Below are positions 21,780 through 31,800 of a stretch of DNA of 64,000 nt, one piece after another. A program made the translations under genes and the position numbers. Source of the DNA: Mauremys mutica (Eukaryota; Chordata; Testudines; Geoemydidae). The notes under the pieces are model-generated. The model did no database searches, was not told where the DNA came from, and saw only the letters and a list, made by a program, of their open reading frames with translations. Position 1 is the first letter of the stretch; every line of letters starts with the position of its first letter. The stretch lies in the NCBI RefSeq assembly GCF_020497125.1, contig NC_059079.1, forward strand, positions 51,223,114-51,287,113, in the 5' to 3' direction.

Positions 21780-22210
21780 ATTAAGTTTTCAACTGTTAGA
21801 AGTGTGTATTCAATTTTATTTGCATGTGACCATCTCTACCTTACTCTCTTTTACTGGGTAAATCAATGCTTTTGTGTTAATAAGTTTGCTTTACTTTTAC
21901 TATAAAGCAAATTAGTGCTGTGTTTAAGGAGAAGGGGGTATATGCCCAGAAAAAAAATAATGAACTGTAATGTACTGATTAACAGAGCAGCAAACAATAT
22001 CTTCTGTGAGTGCATAGTGATAAGCACTGTGCATTGCACAGAAACATCTCTGAGGAGCTCAAGGGCTGGAGTTCACTGATTGTTACCCGCTAGGGAAGGT
22101 TTGGGTAGGAGAGACTTGAAGAGTTTGCTGGTGAGGAAGGTTGGTGTGGCTGGGAACTGACACACAGTCTAATGTCTAGCAAAGCTCACTCTTGCTGAGG
22201 CAGAGAGGTA
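21780..22210 (+). repeat. Possible old LTR remnant
   Basis: The sequence has the look of an LTR polyadenylation region: T-rich stretches, 'gttaataagtttgcttt', then 'attagtgctgtgtttaagga' and a purine-rich segment with repeated ctgg/gag words. A similar order appears at 49195-49400. No ends or target duplication were found, so assignment is tentative. Confidence 0.3.
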
Positions 22211-23084
22211 ACATAACTGCTTACAGCTCTGGGTATCCCCAGCAACATGTTACATTGGCTCACAGTTTGACAGATGTTAACAGGGAATTTGCGCTGTTTG
22301 ATTTTTGCTCAAATCTTAATTTTTTTTTCATTTCCTACTTGATTTTTTTTTAAAAGAGCTTCATGAGTTTATTTCATTTCTTTGGTTGGTTGGGCTTTTT
22401 GCCTTTTTTTTTTTTTTTAAAAAGGAACTTGTTCAGTGTGAAATAGTGACTTCAAGAATTTGATTTTAAATTCCTGGCTACTCTGCATGGCTGGCGTTTA
22501 CACAGAAAACCCACTATCTCACAAAACCTACTGAGAATCCCTGTGAATTTTAATATTAAAATCATTTTGCCTCAGTGAGAAAAGTGAAGGTTTTTTCTTT
22601 CCTTTTTTTTTGTGGGGGGCGGGGAAGTCAGATCTCACGATGATGCCAGTGATAACCCTTGAGGCAATTCCTATCCCAGTCTAGTTTTGCTAATCATTTT
22701 CAATATTCTGTGGACACTACACCAAGAGCCCTTCTTAAACTGATCAAAGAATGTATACAAAAAAAATGAATAAAGAACAAAATGAATAGATTTCTGGTAG
22801 TTGATAATATACCTCACTCCTAGGGTGGAGCACATAAATTTTGGTTACTATATTATGGCAAGGATCTTGAAAGGCTGGAAGAGCTATGAAGAAGGTGTAG
22901 AGGATAGTTCACTGACCCGGTCCTTATGCAGGCAAACATTCTTGTGACTTCTCCCAGTGGGATTGGGGTCTATGTGGAGAGGTGAAGAAAATCAGATTTG
23001 CTTATGATACGCTTTGCTATGATACAATTTGCTGCAAATAAAAAAATTAAGCTGTCATTTAGAACTGTCCCCCAACATACATCT
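22211..23084. other. No recognisable feature
   Basis: Contains several T-runs (22320-22420, 22590-22615) and otherwise nothing recognised. Confidence 0.45.
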
Positions 23085-23205
23085 CATGAGTGAGAGTTAC
23101 TATGGTGCCGTGTGTAGTTACTGGTGAGAATATGCTTCAGGTTGGCGGGTTGTCTGTGGGCAAGGTCTGGCCTGCCTCCCAAGGCCTGTGAAAGTGAGGG
23201 ATCAT
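23085..23205 (-). mobile_element. Penelope-like element fragment
   Basis: 'gagagttactatggtgccgt', 'gagaatatgcttcaggttgg', 'gtctgtgggcaagg' and 'aaggcctgtgaaagtgaggg' match the linker region of the PLE at 12200-12320 on the same strand. Only about 120 bp of the element survives. Confidence 0.8.
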
Positions 23206-23812
23206 TTGATAGGAAATTATAATAATACAAACCAGAGGCTACAGTGACAGAGAAGAAGAGCTTTTTGAAGAGTCCAAGCTCTGCAACTAGTGGCTGTCTA
23301 GTTGTAACCCAATCAACTGGACTGAGTTTCTGTTAGGGTACATCTACACTACAAGACTATTTCGAATCTACTTAATTCGAATTTGTGGAATCGACCTTAT
23401 GAAGCCGAATTTGTGTATCCACACTAAATACACTAATTCGACTGTCTGAGTCCACAGTAACGGGGCCAGCGTCGACTTTGGAAGCGGTGCACTGTGGGAA
23501 GCTATCCCACAGTTCCCGCACTCCCTACTGCCCATTGGAATTCTGGGTAGAGCCCCCAATGCCTGCTGGGGGGAAAAATGTGTCGAGGGTGATTTTGGGT
23601 AACTGTCATCATTGAACCGTCAATCACGCCCTCCCTCCCTCCCCGAAAGCGCCTGCGGGCAATCTGTTCGTGTACTTTTCTGCTCAGTGACAGCGCGGGC
23701 GCCACAGCACTGCGAGCACGGAGCCCGCTGCAGTTATGGCTGTTGTCAACTCCTCGCACCTTATCGTCCACCTCTTCCACAGTCAGCTGCTGAGAAATAG
23801 GGCTACTTTTCA

Positions 23813-24139
23813 ATGGTGCTGCGAGCACTGGTGGACCATGGGGGACGTTTTACCAACATCAACGTCGGGTGGCCAGGCAAAGTTCATGACGTGCGTGTTT
23901 TCAGGAACTCTGGTCTGTTTAGACGCCTGCAGGAAGGTAGTTTCTTCCCGGACCACAAAATAAGTCTTGGGGATGTGCAGATGCCTATAGTGATCGTCGG
24001 GGACCCAGCCTACCCGCTAATGCCCTGGCTCGTGAAGCTCTGTGCAGGCGCCTTGCACAGCGACAAGGAACTCTTCAAGTACCAGCAAGCAGTGAGTAGC
24101 GTGACCTGTGACTGTTCAGTTTCTTTACAGAGAAGCTGA
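23813..24139 (+). pseudogene. Truncated Harbinger DDE transposase
   Basis: 108 codons aligning by motif with the central part of Harbinger/HARBI1-type nucleases: ALVDHGGRF (first catalytic Asp, residue 8), NVGWPGKVHDVRVFRNS (residues 17-33, the family signature) and IVGDPAYPLMPWL (second Asp, residue 64). The frame ends soon after ELFKYQQA, so the third acidic residue and C-terminus are gone. The N-terminal third is also missing upstream. Full-length family members are roughly 300-450 residues. The protein would cut and paste the element at TTA sites. An AATAAA at 24236-24241 could be its polyadenylation signal. Confidence 0.85.
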
Positions 24140-24235
24140 ACCTGCCCCTGTTTCTTTACCAAGTTACTGTTGACTAGCATCTGCAGTTACATACCCCGCC
24201 CACCCCACTTCCCCAACTTCCAACACACGTTTAAA

Positions 24236-24280
24236 AATAAAATACATGTTCCACTGTAACTTTACAAAGGTTTCTTTATT
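24236..24280. promoter_or_regulatory. Convergent polyadenylation signals
   Basis: AATAAA on + at 24236-24241 lies after the transposase remnant. AATAAA on - at 24280-24275 lies after the SANT gene. The two transcripts would therefore overlap tail-to-tail by a few tens of bases. Inferred from hexamers only. Confidence 0.5.
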
Positions 24281-24747
24281 GATGACTTTGCGTTACAGGG
24301 TTGAAACTGGGACACGGACTGTGCTGGGTAGGGTGTGCAGTGATGTAAAGACCGCCTGTAAACTCGAGGAATGACAGGCTCCTGCTCCCAGAGCAGTCTG
24401 CAATGCCGGACTGGATGTTTCAACGGAGCCTGCCATCCCTCCTTTTTGGGACTTTGTGTGCGTGGGCTATGTGGCCTTTTGGCGGGGGAGGACGGATACA
24501 GATTCCTCTGCTGCGTGGCTCTGTGGTCCAGGACAGGGACCGTTGCATGAGATCTGTAACCCCTCTCCCCCGCTACAAAGTCACGTACCCCCCCACCCAC
24601 ACAGAACCTGCAAACCACCTCCCATACCGACCAGGGTGCGTACTGACTGCAGTGTGTGTGTGACCTGCTGCTGATCCTGCCCCCATGTCTGTACCCTGGT
24701 AAAGGTGATTGTCCTGTCAAATTACCAACCCCCTTCCCCCCCTTCAA
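24262..24747 (-). pseudogene. Duplicated SANT 3'-terminal region
   Basis: The + strand word 'ggcgggggagg' with following 'cgg…cagat' occurs near 24481 and again near 25002. The surrounding ~100 bp are similar, so the C-terminal coding/3' region of the SANT gene seems present twice in tandem. The 161-codon frame here (…HRATQQRNLYPSSPAKRP…) resembles the Pro-rich end of the copy at 24888-25350 only loosely. It may be an out-of-frame duplicate. Confidence 0.35.
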
Positions 24748-24887
24748 ACACAGTCTCCTCTAAAAGAACATGACGGAAACAGTAATTAACAGAAAAGTAT
24801 TTTTTATTATCAACTAGACAGTTAGGGGATGAAACTGGGATGGGGGCTTGGGTGAGGCGGGAAGGAAAGGACTTCTCAAAATTTAGG

Positions 24888-25350
24888 CTATGAGAGCTTT
24901 TCGGTACTTGAGCACTCTGCTGGGGTGCAGTGACAGTTTACACGGCCTCTGGCGCCCCTCCTTCTGGTTATTTTGGGTGAGGGGGGTATGGGACTTTGTG
25001 GCGGGGGAGGGCGGTTGCAGATACACTGCAGGGGGGCTCTGTCCTCCTGCCTGAGGTCCTGCAGAACATGCACAAGGCGCAGGAGCATGTCCGTTTGCTC
25101 CCTCATTAGTCCAAGCAGCGTTTGAGTCGACTGCTTGTCTTCCTCACGCCACCTCTCCTCTCCTCCCGTTCGCTGTGTGAGCGCTGGTACAGAGAGAGGG
25201 TCTCCCTCCACTGGCTCTGCTGGTCCGCCTCATCTTGGGAACACCCCATAAGTTCAGCGAACATCTCGTCCCCTGTCTTTTTCTTTCGCCGCCTAATCTT
25301 TGCCAGCCTCTGTGAGGGGGATGCTGTGGCGGGTCTGGAGACAGTTGAAG
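24888..25350 (-). pseudogene. Harbinger SANT protein, exon 2 (C-terminus)
   Basis: On -, a pyrimidine-rich tract ending CACACAG at 25351 forms a good splice acceptor. Translation after it gives a basic motif RRRKKKTGDEMFAELMGCS, then an acidic/charged stretch SEREER. A frameshift near 25130-25200 follows, then REEDKQSTQTLLGLMREQTDMLLRLVHVLQDLRQ (amphipathic, possible coiled coil) and a Pro-rich tail to the stop at 24888. This order is that of the C-terminal half of Myb/SANT-like proteins carried by vertebrate Harbinger elements (nuclear cofactors that bind DNA and the transposase). One frameshift is certain, so it is inactive. Confidence 0.7.
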
Positions 25351-25689
25351 CTGTGTGATGGGAAAAAGGGAGTGAATTCCTTGCAAAGATAAATTTTTGC
25401 GAACAATGAACACAGTGTAGTCTGTCTCTGTGAATTCTGGGTTGAGATCCCAGTGCCTGATGGGGCAAAAACCATTTTCGTGGGTGGTTCTGGGTAAATG
25501 TCGTCAGTCATCCCTTCCTCCGGAAAAGCTACAGCAGACAATCATTTCAAGCCCGTTTTCCCTGGATTGCCCTGGCAGACGCCACAGCGTGGAAACCATG
25601 GACCCTATTTTGCCTTTTGTGCCTGTCACCGTATGTGTACTAGATGCCGCTGACAGAGGCGGTCCAGCAGCGCTACACAGCAGCATGCT

Positions 25690-26500
25690 TTTGCTTTTGC
25701 ATGATAGCAGAGATGGTTACCAGCCATACTGTACCATCTACCATACCATAAATTGGTAATAAGATGGGCATGGTTACCAGTCCTTTTGCACTGCACCATT
25801 TGCTGCTGTCATAAGTGCCCCTGGCTGCTCTTAGCCAGGGGCGCAAAAGCCAAAATTGGGAATGACTCCCTGAGTCAATCCCTCCTTTTTGGTATGTAAA
25901 AATAGAATCAGTCCTGCCTAGAATATGGGCAAGTGTACTAGAGAACCACTGTATCAGAGAACCAGAGAGCACAGCTGCTCTGTGTCAGATCCTGCATAGA
26001 TTATGAGCTGAATGCTATTCACAGGGGGTGCTCCTGCAACAACCCCACCTGTTCATTCCATTCTTCCCCAGCCTTCCAGGGCTACCATAGCATTGTCCCC
26101 CCACTTGTGTGATGAAGTAATAAAGAATGCAGGAATAAGACACAGTGCCTTGTTAGTGAGAAATGAGTGGAAGGCAGCCTCCAGTTGCTATGATAGTCCA
26201 GATAGGACATTAAGGAGTGTGGAGGAGAGGAGCCCAGCATCCTGCTGCTAGTCCAGGGGCAATTGAATCTTTTCTTTACACATGAAGGGTGGGGGCTGAT
26301 GAAGCTCAGCCCCCTGTTGCTATGATGAGGACGGTTACCAGCCATACTGCACCATCTACCAGGAAAAATTAGGGCCAGGCGCCCTTGATCGACCTCACTG
26401 ATGCTAGTACGCATGGTTACCAGTCCTTTTGCACTGCCCCATGTGCCAATAGGCTGATGATGACGATGGATATCAGTCATATTGTACCGTCAGCCACCCA
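25690..26500. repeat. Internal duplicated motifs in the Harbinger interior
   Basis: 'ggttaccagccatactg' occurs at 25715 and 26333, and 'ggttaccagtccttttgcac' at 25772 and 26414. A degenerate third version ('atatcagtcatattgtaccg') is at about 26469. The repeated block is around 120 bp and its two main copies are 620-640 bp apart in direct orientation. Function unknown. A 79-codon + frame at 26012-26251 lies between them and matches nothing I know. Confidence 0.6.
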
Positions 26501-26928
26501 TGGCGGGGGGGAGTGAGGATGTCGGTGTTCAGTGCTGCACCATCGCATCTATCTTCAGCATTCAGTAAAGATACGGTGACATGTAAAAGAGTCAACAGAG
26601 GATTGTTTTCCCTTTCACTTCTGAGGGTGTGTGTGGGGGGGGTGCGTAAATTGCCGAGCTATGCCCTGACCCACCGCGGACACTGTGTTTGACCCTAGAA
26701 GCATTTGGAGCTCAGCCAAGAATGCAAATGCTTTTCGGAGACAGCAGGAACTGTGGGATACCTTGCGTCCTCAGTCCCCCCTCCCTCCATGAGCGTCCAT
26801 TTGATTCTTTGGCTTTCCGTTACGCTCGTCACGCAGCAGCGTGCTGAGTCTGTGCTATGCCGTCTGTCCGGAGTTTTTTGAAAAATACTCTGGACCAGGC
26901 GTAACATTACAGTAATTCCCCTAATTAG

Positions 26929-27276
26929 ATGCAGGACTCTCCGAGCGAGATCACCCTGAGGACGGTCACTGAAGGAGATAGAGAGCGCATGCTGCGTGAA
27001 AGCCAGCACAAACCAGGGCCCTATGCAGCTGTGCTCGGGGAGGCAATGCTCCCTGAGTACCTCATGAAAGCCTCGCGCGGAAAAGTGTGCTGCCACGGAG
27101 CACCCAATAAGGCAGCTCTCCCCAGGAACCTCCTGCGGAGGCTTTTCGATTACCTCCAGGAGAGCTTCGTGGAGATCTCCCAGGAGGATTTCTGTTCTAT
27201 CCCCATATATAGAGAGACCTCCTTTTCACATACTTCAGATTCCTGTTATATTAAGAATAAAAGTTTACATGGTTAA
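26929..27276 (+). CDS. Third Harbinger ORF, conserved, function unknown
   Basis: 115 codons starting at ATG 26929, directly after '…ccctaattag', a plausible splice acceptor. Core features: an N-terminal ITLRTVTEGDRERML segment, a KPGPYAAVL motif, NKAALPRNLLRRLFDYLQESFVEIS near the middle, then IPIYRETSF. The second Harbinger copy encodes the same protein in the same frame at 35222-35530, with the ATG again preceded by '…tttcccctag'. About half of the aligned residues are identical and NKA-LPRNLL-R---YL-ESF-EIS is shared. It sits on the strand opposite the SANT gene, inside that gene's intron. No signal peptide, membrane segment or known catalytic motif is visible; predicted mostly helical. 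It could be a cofactor exon or a separate accessory protein. Confidence 0.55.
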   Translation: MQDSPSEITLRTVTEGDRERMLRESQHKPGPYAAVLGEAMLPEYLMKASRGKVCCHGAPNKAALPRNLLRRLFDYLQESFVEISQEDFCSIPIYRETSFSHTSDSCYIKNKSLHG

Positions 27277-27285
27277 AGCACTTAC

Positions 27286-27770
27286 CGAGTGATCCTTCCC
27301 CTGATTCAGGGTCTGGGTTAATGGCCGGGGACGGTTGGTAGGGGATCTCCGTGACGGTGATGAAGAGATCCTGGCTGTCGGGGAAACCAGCGTTGTAAGC
27401 GCTGTCGCCTGCCTCGTCCTGCACAAACCCTTCCTCATCTTCCCCGTCCGCGAACATCGCCGAGGAACTGGCCGTTGACACTGTCCCATCGTCAGAGTCC
27501 ATGGTCACTGGTGGGGCAGTGGTGGCAGGCTCCGTAGCGTCCGTTTGCCGCTTTGATTTTTTGGTAGCCTTGTCTGGGGTCCTTGATTTTCACACGGCGC
27601 TGCGTGGCATCCCGGCTCTATCCTCTGTCTCTCATGGCTTTGGAGACCTTCTCGTAGGTCTTTGCATTCCGTTTTTTGGAGCGCAGCTCTGAAAGCACAG
27701 ACTCCTCGCCCCACACACCGATCAGATCCAAGAGTTCCCGGTCAGTCTATGCTGGGTCCCTCTTTCTATT
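27286..27770 (-). pseudogene. Harbinger SANT protein, exon 1
   Basis: On - from about 27770: a SANT/Myb-like segment DLIGVWGEESVLSELRSKKR, AKTYEKVSKAMRDRG, then a TAG stop where the second copy has a sense codon (KGYTRD), RVKIKD, and after further frame damage an acidic region ADGEDEEGFVQDE and FPDSQDLFITV, ending at a splice donor. This is the DNA-binding N-terminal half of the Harbinger Myb-like protein. It would recognise the subterminal ends and carry transposase to the nucleus. Stops and shifts make it a pseudogene. The acidic part is open from the ATG at 27508. Confidence 0.7.
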
Positions 27771-28319
27771 CAGAGATTACATGAACTCCTCTGCTGGAGA
27801 GCTCTGCATCGCTGCCGGTGCTGCTGAGCTCGCCCCGATGTCCTACCACGAAATGAGATTCTAACTGTCCAGACAGGAAAAGGAATTCCAATTTTCCCAG
27901 GACTTTTCCTGTGTGGCTGGTCAGAGCATCCAAGCTCGGACTGCTGTCCAGAGCGTCAACAGAGTGGTGCACTGTGGGATAGCTCCCGGAGCTACTAAGT
28001 TCGATTTGCATCCACACCTAGCCTAATTCGAGATAGCCATGTCGAATATAGCGCTACTCCCCTCGTCGGGGTGGAGTACCGAATTCGAACTAAAGAGCCC
28101 TCTAGGTCGAATTAAACGGCTTCCTGGTGTGGACGGTTGAGCGGTTAATTCGAATTAACGCTGCTAAATTCGATTTAAAGTCCTAGTGTAGACCAGGCCT
28201 TAGACTCTCCCGGCCAAATTCTGGAGGCATTCTGTAGTGGAGCTGCTGGTAGATCTGGTGCCAGATCATGCCAGAGCTCCAGGCCGATTCACTTGTGCAT
28301 TAGTATCGGTCAAAGTGAT

Positions 28320-29170
28320 TATTAAATGTATAAGAGTATATTTCATGAAAACTAGTGGGATGTTATTTGCTTTGTTTTCACTTATCTGTATCCCATTATA
28401 ACGTAGTAGCAAACATTTACATTGTGTATACCCCTGTAACTAAATAACCCATCAAATGAGAAATAAGCCTTGTGGAATGCAAATGAAGAACTTTAAAAGA
28501 AACGGGCTAATTTCAAAGTAAGTGGTCATTGTGTCTGATGATCAGAGGTCAAAGACTCAAAATGCATTCCTCACTCACAGTCATCATGTGGGTGATGGCA
28601 CTGTCCACTTGTTTTTCTGTGAGAAGAAGCTATAAATATGGATTCCAGAAAAGATAAGGGATCTCTGGATGGTTTGGACTCTTACAGGAAAGTGTACCAG
28701 ATGCAAAGTGGAGATCCCCAGAAATGATCTGGGTACCTTGAAAAGACTTTTGGGAAACTTGCAGTTTATTACATTACAAACTGACTCGCCCATACATATA
28801 TTTTACCTGCTTTAACCACTCAATAATGCTCATTTCCTTCTCTTAGCTAATAAACCTTTATGCATTTTACTATAGAATTGGCTGGCAGCATTGTCTTTAG
28901 TGCAAAAGCTAGACTGCCACTTGATATGGGGTAAGTGACTGGTCTTTTGGGACTGAGAGCAATCTGATGTAGTGTAATTTTTGGTTTAAGTGACCTTTTA
29001 TCACAAAGTCCAGTTTGTCTGGGTGGAAAGATAGACTAAAGAGTCTAAGGGACTGAGAGTATGGTAAGACTGGCATAGTGAATCCAGGAGTTCACATGTG
29101 TCACTGGCTTAGTGAAATTTAATTATAGAACATTCCACTAATTGGGGTGTCTGCCCTGTTTTTGAAAGTC
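28320..29170 (+). repeat. Possible LTR remnant
   Basis: 'tagctaataaacctttatgc' (poly(A)-signal-like) followed by 'ggctggcagc', 'gaccttttatcacaaagtcc' and 'ggtaagactggcatagtg' is the order I associate with a sauropsid LTR. Upstream 'ctataaatatgg' at 28630 is TATA-like. No paired ends or target duplication were found. It directly follows the Harbinger element. Confidence 0.35.
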
Positions 29171-29869
29171 TGCCCTGAGGTAGGCACTCACAGTTGTGAG
29201 CCACTTCAGACAGCATGACAGCAGCACTAAGGAGAGCTTTATGGCATGTGTAAAACTCTTCCTCACCTTACGTCTCCACACAATTGGTCAGGTCTATTGG
29301 CTGGCACATAGATGGGCAAAGCTAAGGCTCCACATTTCATAGAATCATAGATTAAGGTCAGAAGAGACCATTAGAATCTCACCCACCCACTCCTGTATCA
29401 AACCTGTGTCTGAGCCATTGAAGTCCTCAAATCATGGTTTAAAGACTTCAAGATGCAGAGAATCTTCCAGCCAGTGACCCATGCCCCACGCTGCAGATGA
29501 AGGTGAACCCCCCACCTCAGGGTCTTTGCCAATCTGCCCTGGAGGAAAATTCCTTCCCGACCCCAAATATGGCGATCAGCTAAACCCTGAGCATGTGGGC
29601 AAGACTCACCAGCCAGACACCCAGGAAAGAATTCTCTGTAGTAACTCAGATCCCACCCCATCTAACATCCCATCGCAAGCCATTGGGCATATTAATAGTC
29701 AAAGACCAATCAATTGCCAACATTAGGCTATCCCATTATACCATCCCCTCCATAAACTTATCAAGCTTAGTCTTGAAGCCAGATATGTCTTTTGCCCCCA
29801 TTATTCCCCTTGGAAGGCTGTTCCAGAACTTCACTCCTCTACTGGTTAGAAACCTTCATCTAATTTCAA

Positions 29870-30074
29870 GTCTAAACTTCCTATTGTCCAGTTTATAACC
29901 ATTTGTTCTTGTGTCCACATTGGTACTAAGCTTAAATAATTCCTCTCCCTCCTTGATATTTATCCCTCTGACATATCTGTAGAGAGCAATCATATCTCCC
30001 CTCAGCCTTCTTTTGGTTAGGCTAAACAAGCCAAGCACTTTGAGTCTCCTTTTATAAAACAGGTTTTCCATTCC
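29870..30074 (-). pseudogene. CR1 ORF2 C-terminal tail
   Basis: Continuation of the RT ORF after a frame break at about 30074-30060: ENLFYKRRLKVLGLFSLTKRRLRGDMIALYRY… and NGYKLDNRKFRLEIR, the standard CR1 C-terminal pattern. It lies in a different frame from the RT segment. Confidence 0.75.
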
Positions 30075-30986
30075 TCAGATCAACCTAGTAGCCCTTCTCT
30101 GTACCTGTTCCAGTTTGAATTCATCCTTCTTAAACATGGGAGACCAGAACTGCACACAGTATTCCAGATGAGGTCTCACCAGTGGCTTGTATAATGGTAC
30201 TAACACCTCCTTATCTCTACTGGAAATACCTCGCCTGATACATCCCAAGACCGCATTAGCTTTTTTAACATCCATATCACATTGGTGGCTCATAGTCATC
30301 CTGTGATCAACTAATACTCTGAAGCTCTTCTCCTCCTCTGTTACTTCCAATTGATGTGTCCCCAGTTTATAACAATAATTCTTGTTATTAATCCCTGAAT
30401 GCATGACCTTGCACTTTTCACTATTAATTTTCATCCTATTACTATGACTCCAGTTTACGAGGTCATCCAGATCTTCCTGTATGATATCCCAGTCCTTCTC
30501 TGTATTGGCAATACCTCCCAGCTTTGTGTCATCCGCAAACTTTATTAGCACATTCACACTTTTTGTGCCAAGATCAATAATAAAAAGATTAAATAAGAGT
30601 GGTCCCAAAACCGACCCCTGATGAACTCCACTAGTAACCTCCCTACAGCCGGACCGTTCACCTTTTGGTATTACTTGTTGTAGTCTCCCCTTTAACCAGT
30701 TCCTTATCCACCTTTCAATTTTCATATTGATCACCATCTTTTCCAATGTAGCTAATAATTCCCCATGTGGAACCATATCAAATGCCTTACTGAAATCGAG
30801 GTAAATTAGATCCACTGTGTTTCCTTTGTCTAAAAGATCTGTTACCTTCTCAAAGAAGGAGATCAGGTTGGTTTGGCACAATCTACCTTTTGTAAAATTG
30901 TGTTGTATTTTATCCCAATTACCATTGACCTCAATGTCCTTAACTACTTTCTCCTTCAACATTTTTTCCAAGACCTTGCATACCAC
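30075..30986 (-). pseudogene. CR1 reverse transcriptase domain
   Basis: 303 codons, open, but the first Met is internal, since coding continues upstream in another frame. Motifs: YLDFSKAFD at residues 62-70 (RT motif A with catalytic Asp), SGVHQGSVLGPLLFNLF at 119-135 (motif B) and FADD at 150-153 (motif C, catalytic Asp pair). The thumb/connection follows to VQRRATRLI at the end. It copies CR1 RNA at a nicked target. The residues needed for catalysis remain, yet the ORF is split on both sides, so no full-length protein can be made. It is also the enzyme type that mobilises the CR1-tailed SINEs at 11329, 34444 and 58519. Confidence 0.92.
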
Positions 30987-31183
30987 AGATGTTAAACTAA
31001 CAGGCCTGTAGGTGCCCGGATCACGTTTTTTTCCCCTTCCTTAAAGATAGGAACTATGTTAGCAATTCTCCAGTCATATCGTACAACCCCTGAGTTTACA
31101 GATTCATTAAACATTCTTGCTAATGGGCTTACAATTTCATGTGCCTGTTCCTTTAATATTCTTGGATGAAGATTATCTGGGCC

Positions 31184-31720
31184 CTACGATTTAGTCCCAT
31201 TAAGCTGTTCGAGTTTGGCTTCTACCTCGGCTGTGGTAATATCTACCTCCATATCCTCATTCCCATTTGTCATCCTACCATTATCCCTAAGCTCTTCATT
31301 AGCCTCATTAAAGACCGAGACAAAGTATTTGTTTAGATATTGGGCCATGCCTAGATTATCCTTAACCTCCATTCCATCCTCAGTGTTTAGCAGTCCCACT
31401 TCTTCTTTCTTTGTTTTCTTCTTATTTATATGGCTATAGAACCTTTTACTATTGGTTTTAATTCCCTTTGCCAGGTCCAATTCTACATAGCTTTTGGCCT
31501 GTCTCACTTTATCCCTGCATGTTCTGACCTCAATAAGGTAGCTTTTCTTGCTGATCACTCCCATCTTCCACTCCTTGTAGGCTTTCTGCTTTTTCTTAAT
31601 CACCTCTCTGAGATGCTTGCTCATCCAGATTGGTCTACAACTCCTGCCTATGATTTTTTCCCCTTTCAAGGGATGCAGTCTTCTGATAGTTTCTGCAACT
31701 TTGACTTGAAGTAATTCCAA
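31184..31720 (-). pseudogene. CR1 ORF2, pre-RT linker region
   Basis: 178 codons covering the basic segment between endonuclease and RT: KGEKIIGRSCRPIWMSKHL, many Lys residues (KKKQKAYKEWK, NKKKTKKEEVGLL), LNKYFVSVFNE, then LEQLNGTKS and a premature TAG. Beyond the stop the frame continues with GPDNLHPRI-like sequence toward RT, until a shift near 31027. The endonuclease domain is not present. Confidence 0.85.
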
Positions 31721-31800
31721 GCCTCCTCCATCTTTAGATCCCCAAGTTCTTTAGTCTGATGGTCTCTTTCAGGCAAGTTTCTTTTGCCCTTCTTGAGTAC

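Larger units (their letters stand above)
25351..27285 (-). other. Inferred intron of the SANT gene
   Basis: Donor G|GTAAGTGC on - at 27285 and acceptor CACACAG| at 25351 bound about 1.94 kb with no SANT coding sequence. A donor at the homologous place (CTG|GTGAGTAC at 35638) exists in the second Harbinger copy. The interval contains the + strand ORF at 26929-27276 and a duplicated-motif region at 25690-26500. Confidence 0.55.
23333..28202. mobile_element. PIF/Harbinger element, complete ends, decayed genes
   Basis: TTA duplications at 23333-23335 and 28200-28202 flank a 4864-bp unit. The ends match over 11 of 16 positions (left GGGTACATCTACACTA, right complement GGCCTGGTCTACACTA). Subterminal regions are rich in ttcgaat/attcgaa words. 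Known: PIF/Harbinger elements use a 3-bp TWA target and encode a DDE transposase plus a Myb/SANT-type DNA-binding protein. Both are present as broken genes, transposase on + (left) and SANT on - (right), converging near 24240-24280. A third ORF is described separately. The transposase is truncated, so this copy cannot move by itself. Confidence 0.88.
29337..31800 (-). mobile_element. 5'-truncated CR1 LINE
   Basis: The - strand 3' end is TGATTCTATGAAAT (29337-29350), the CR1 terminus. It is preceded by a ~500-bp 3' UTR/C-terminal region, the RT domain and the pre-RT linker up to about 31800, where similarity stops. Total about 2.46 kb of a ~4.5-5-kb family, as expected for target-primed reverse transcription with 5' truncation. 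The ORF is broken by a stop near 31185, a shift in the t-run near 31027, and stops or shifts after 30075. The 3' UTR is closely similar to 44408-44721. Confidence 0.92.

Noticed and set aside
23502..23828. 108-codon - frame at the left end of the Harbinger element
   Set aside because: Covers the subterminal region antisense to the transposase start and shows no family motif.
31430..31714. 94-codon + frame
   Set aside because: Antisense to the CR1 linker ORF, which has clear family motifs.
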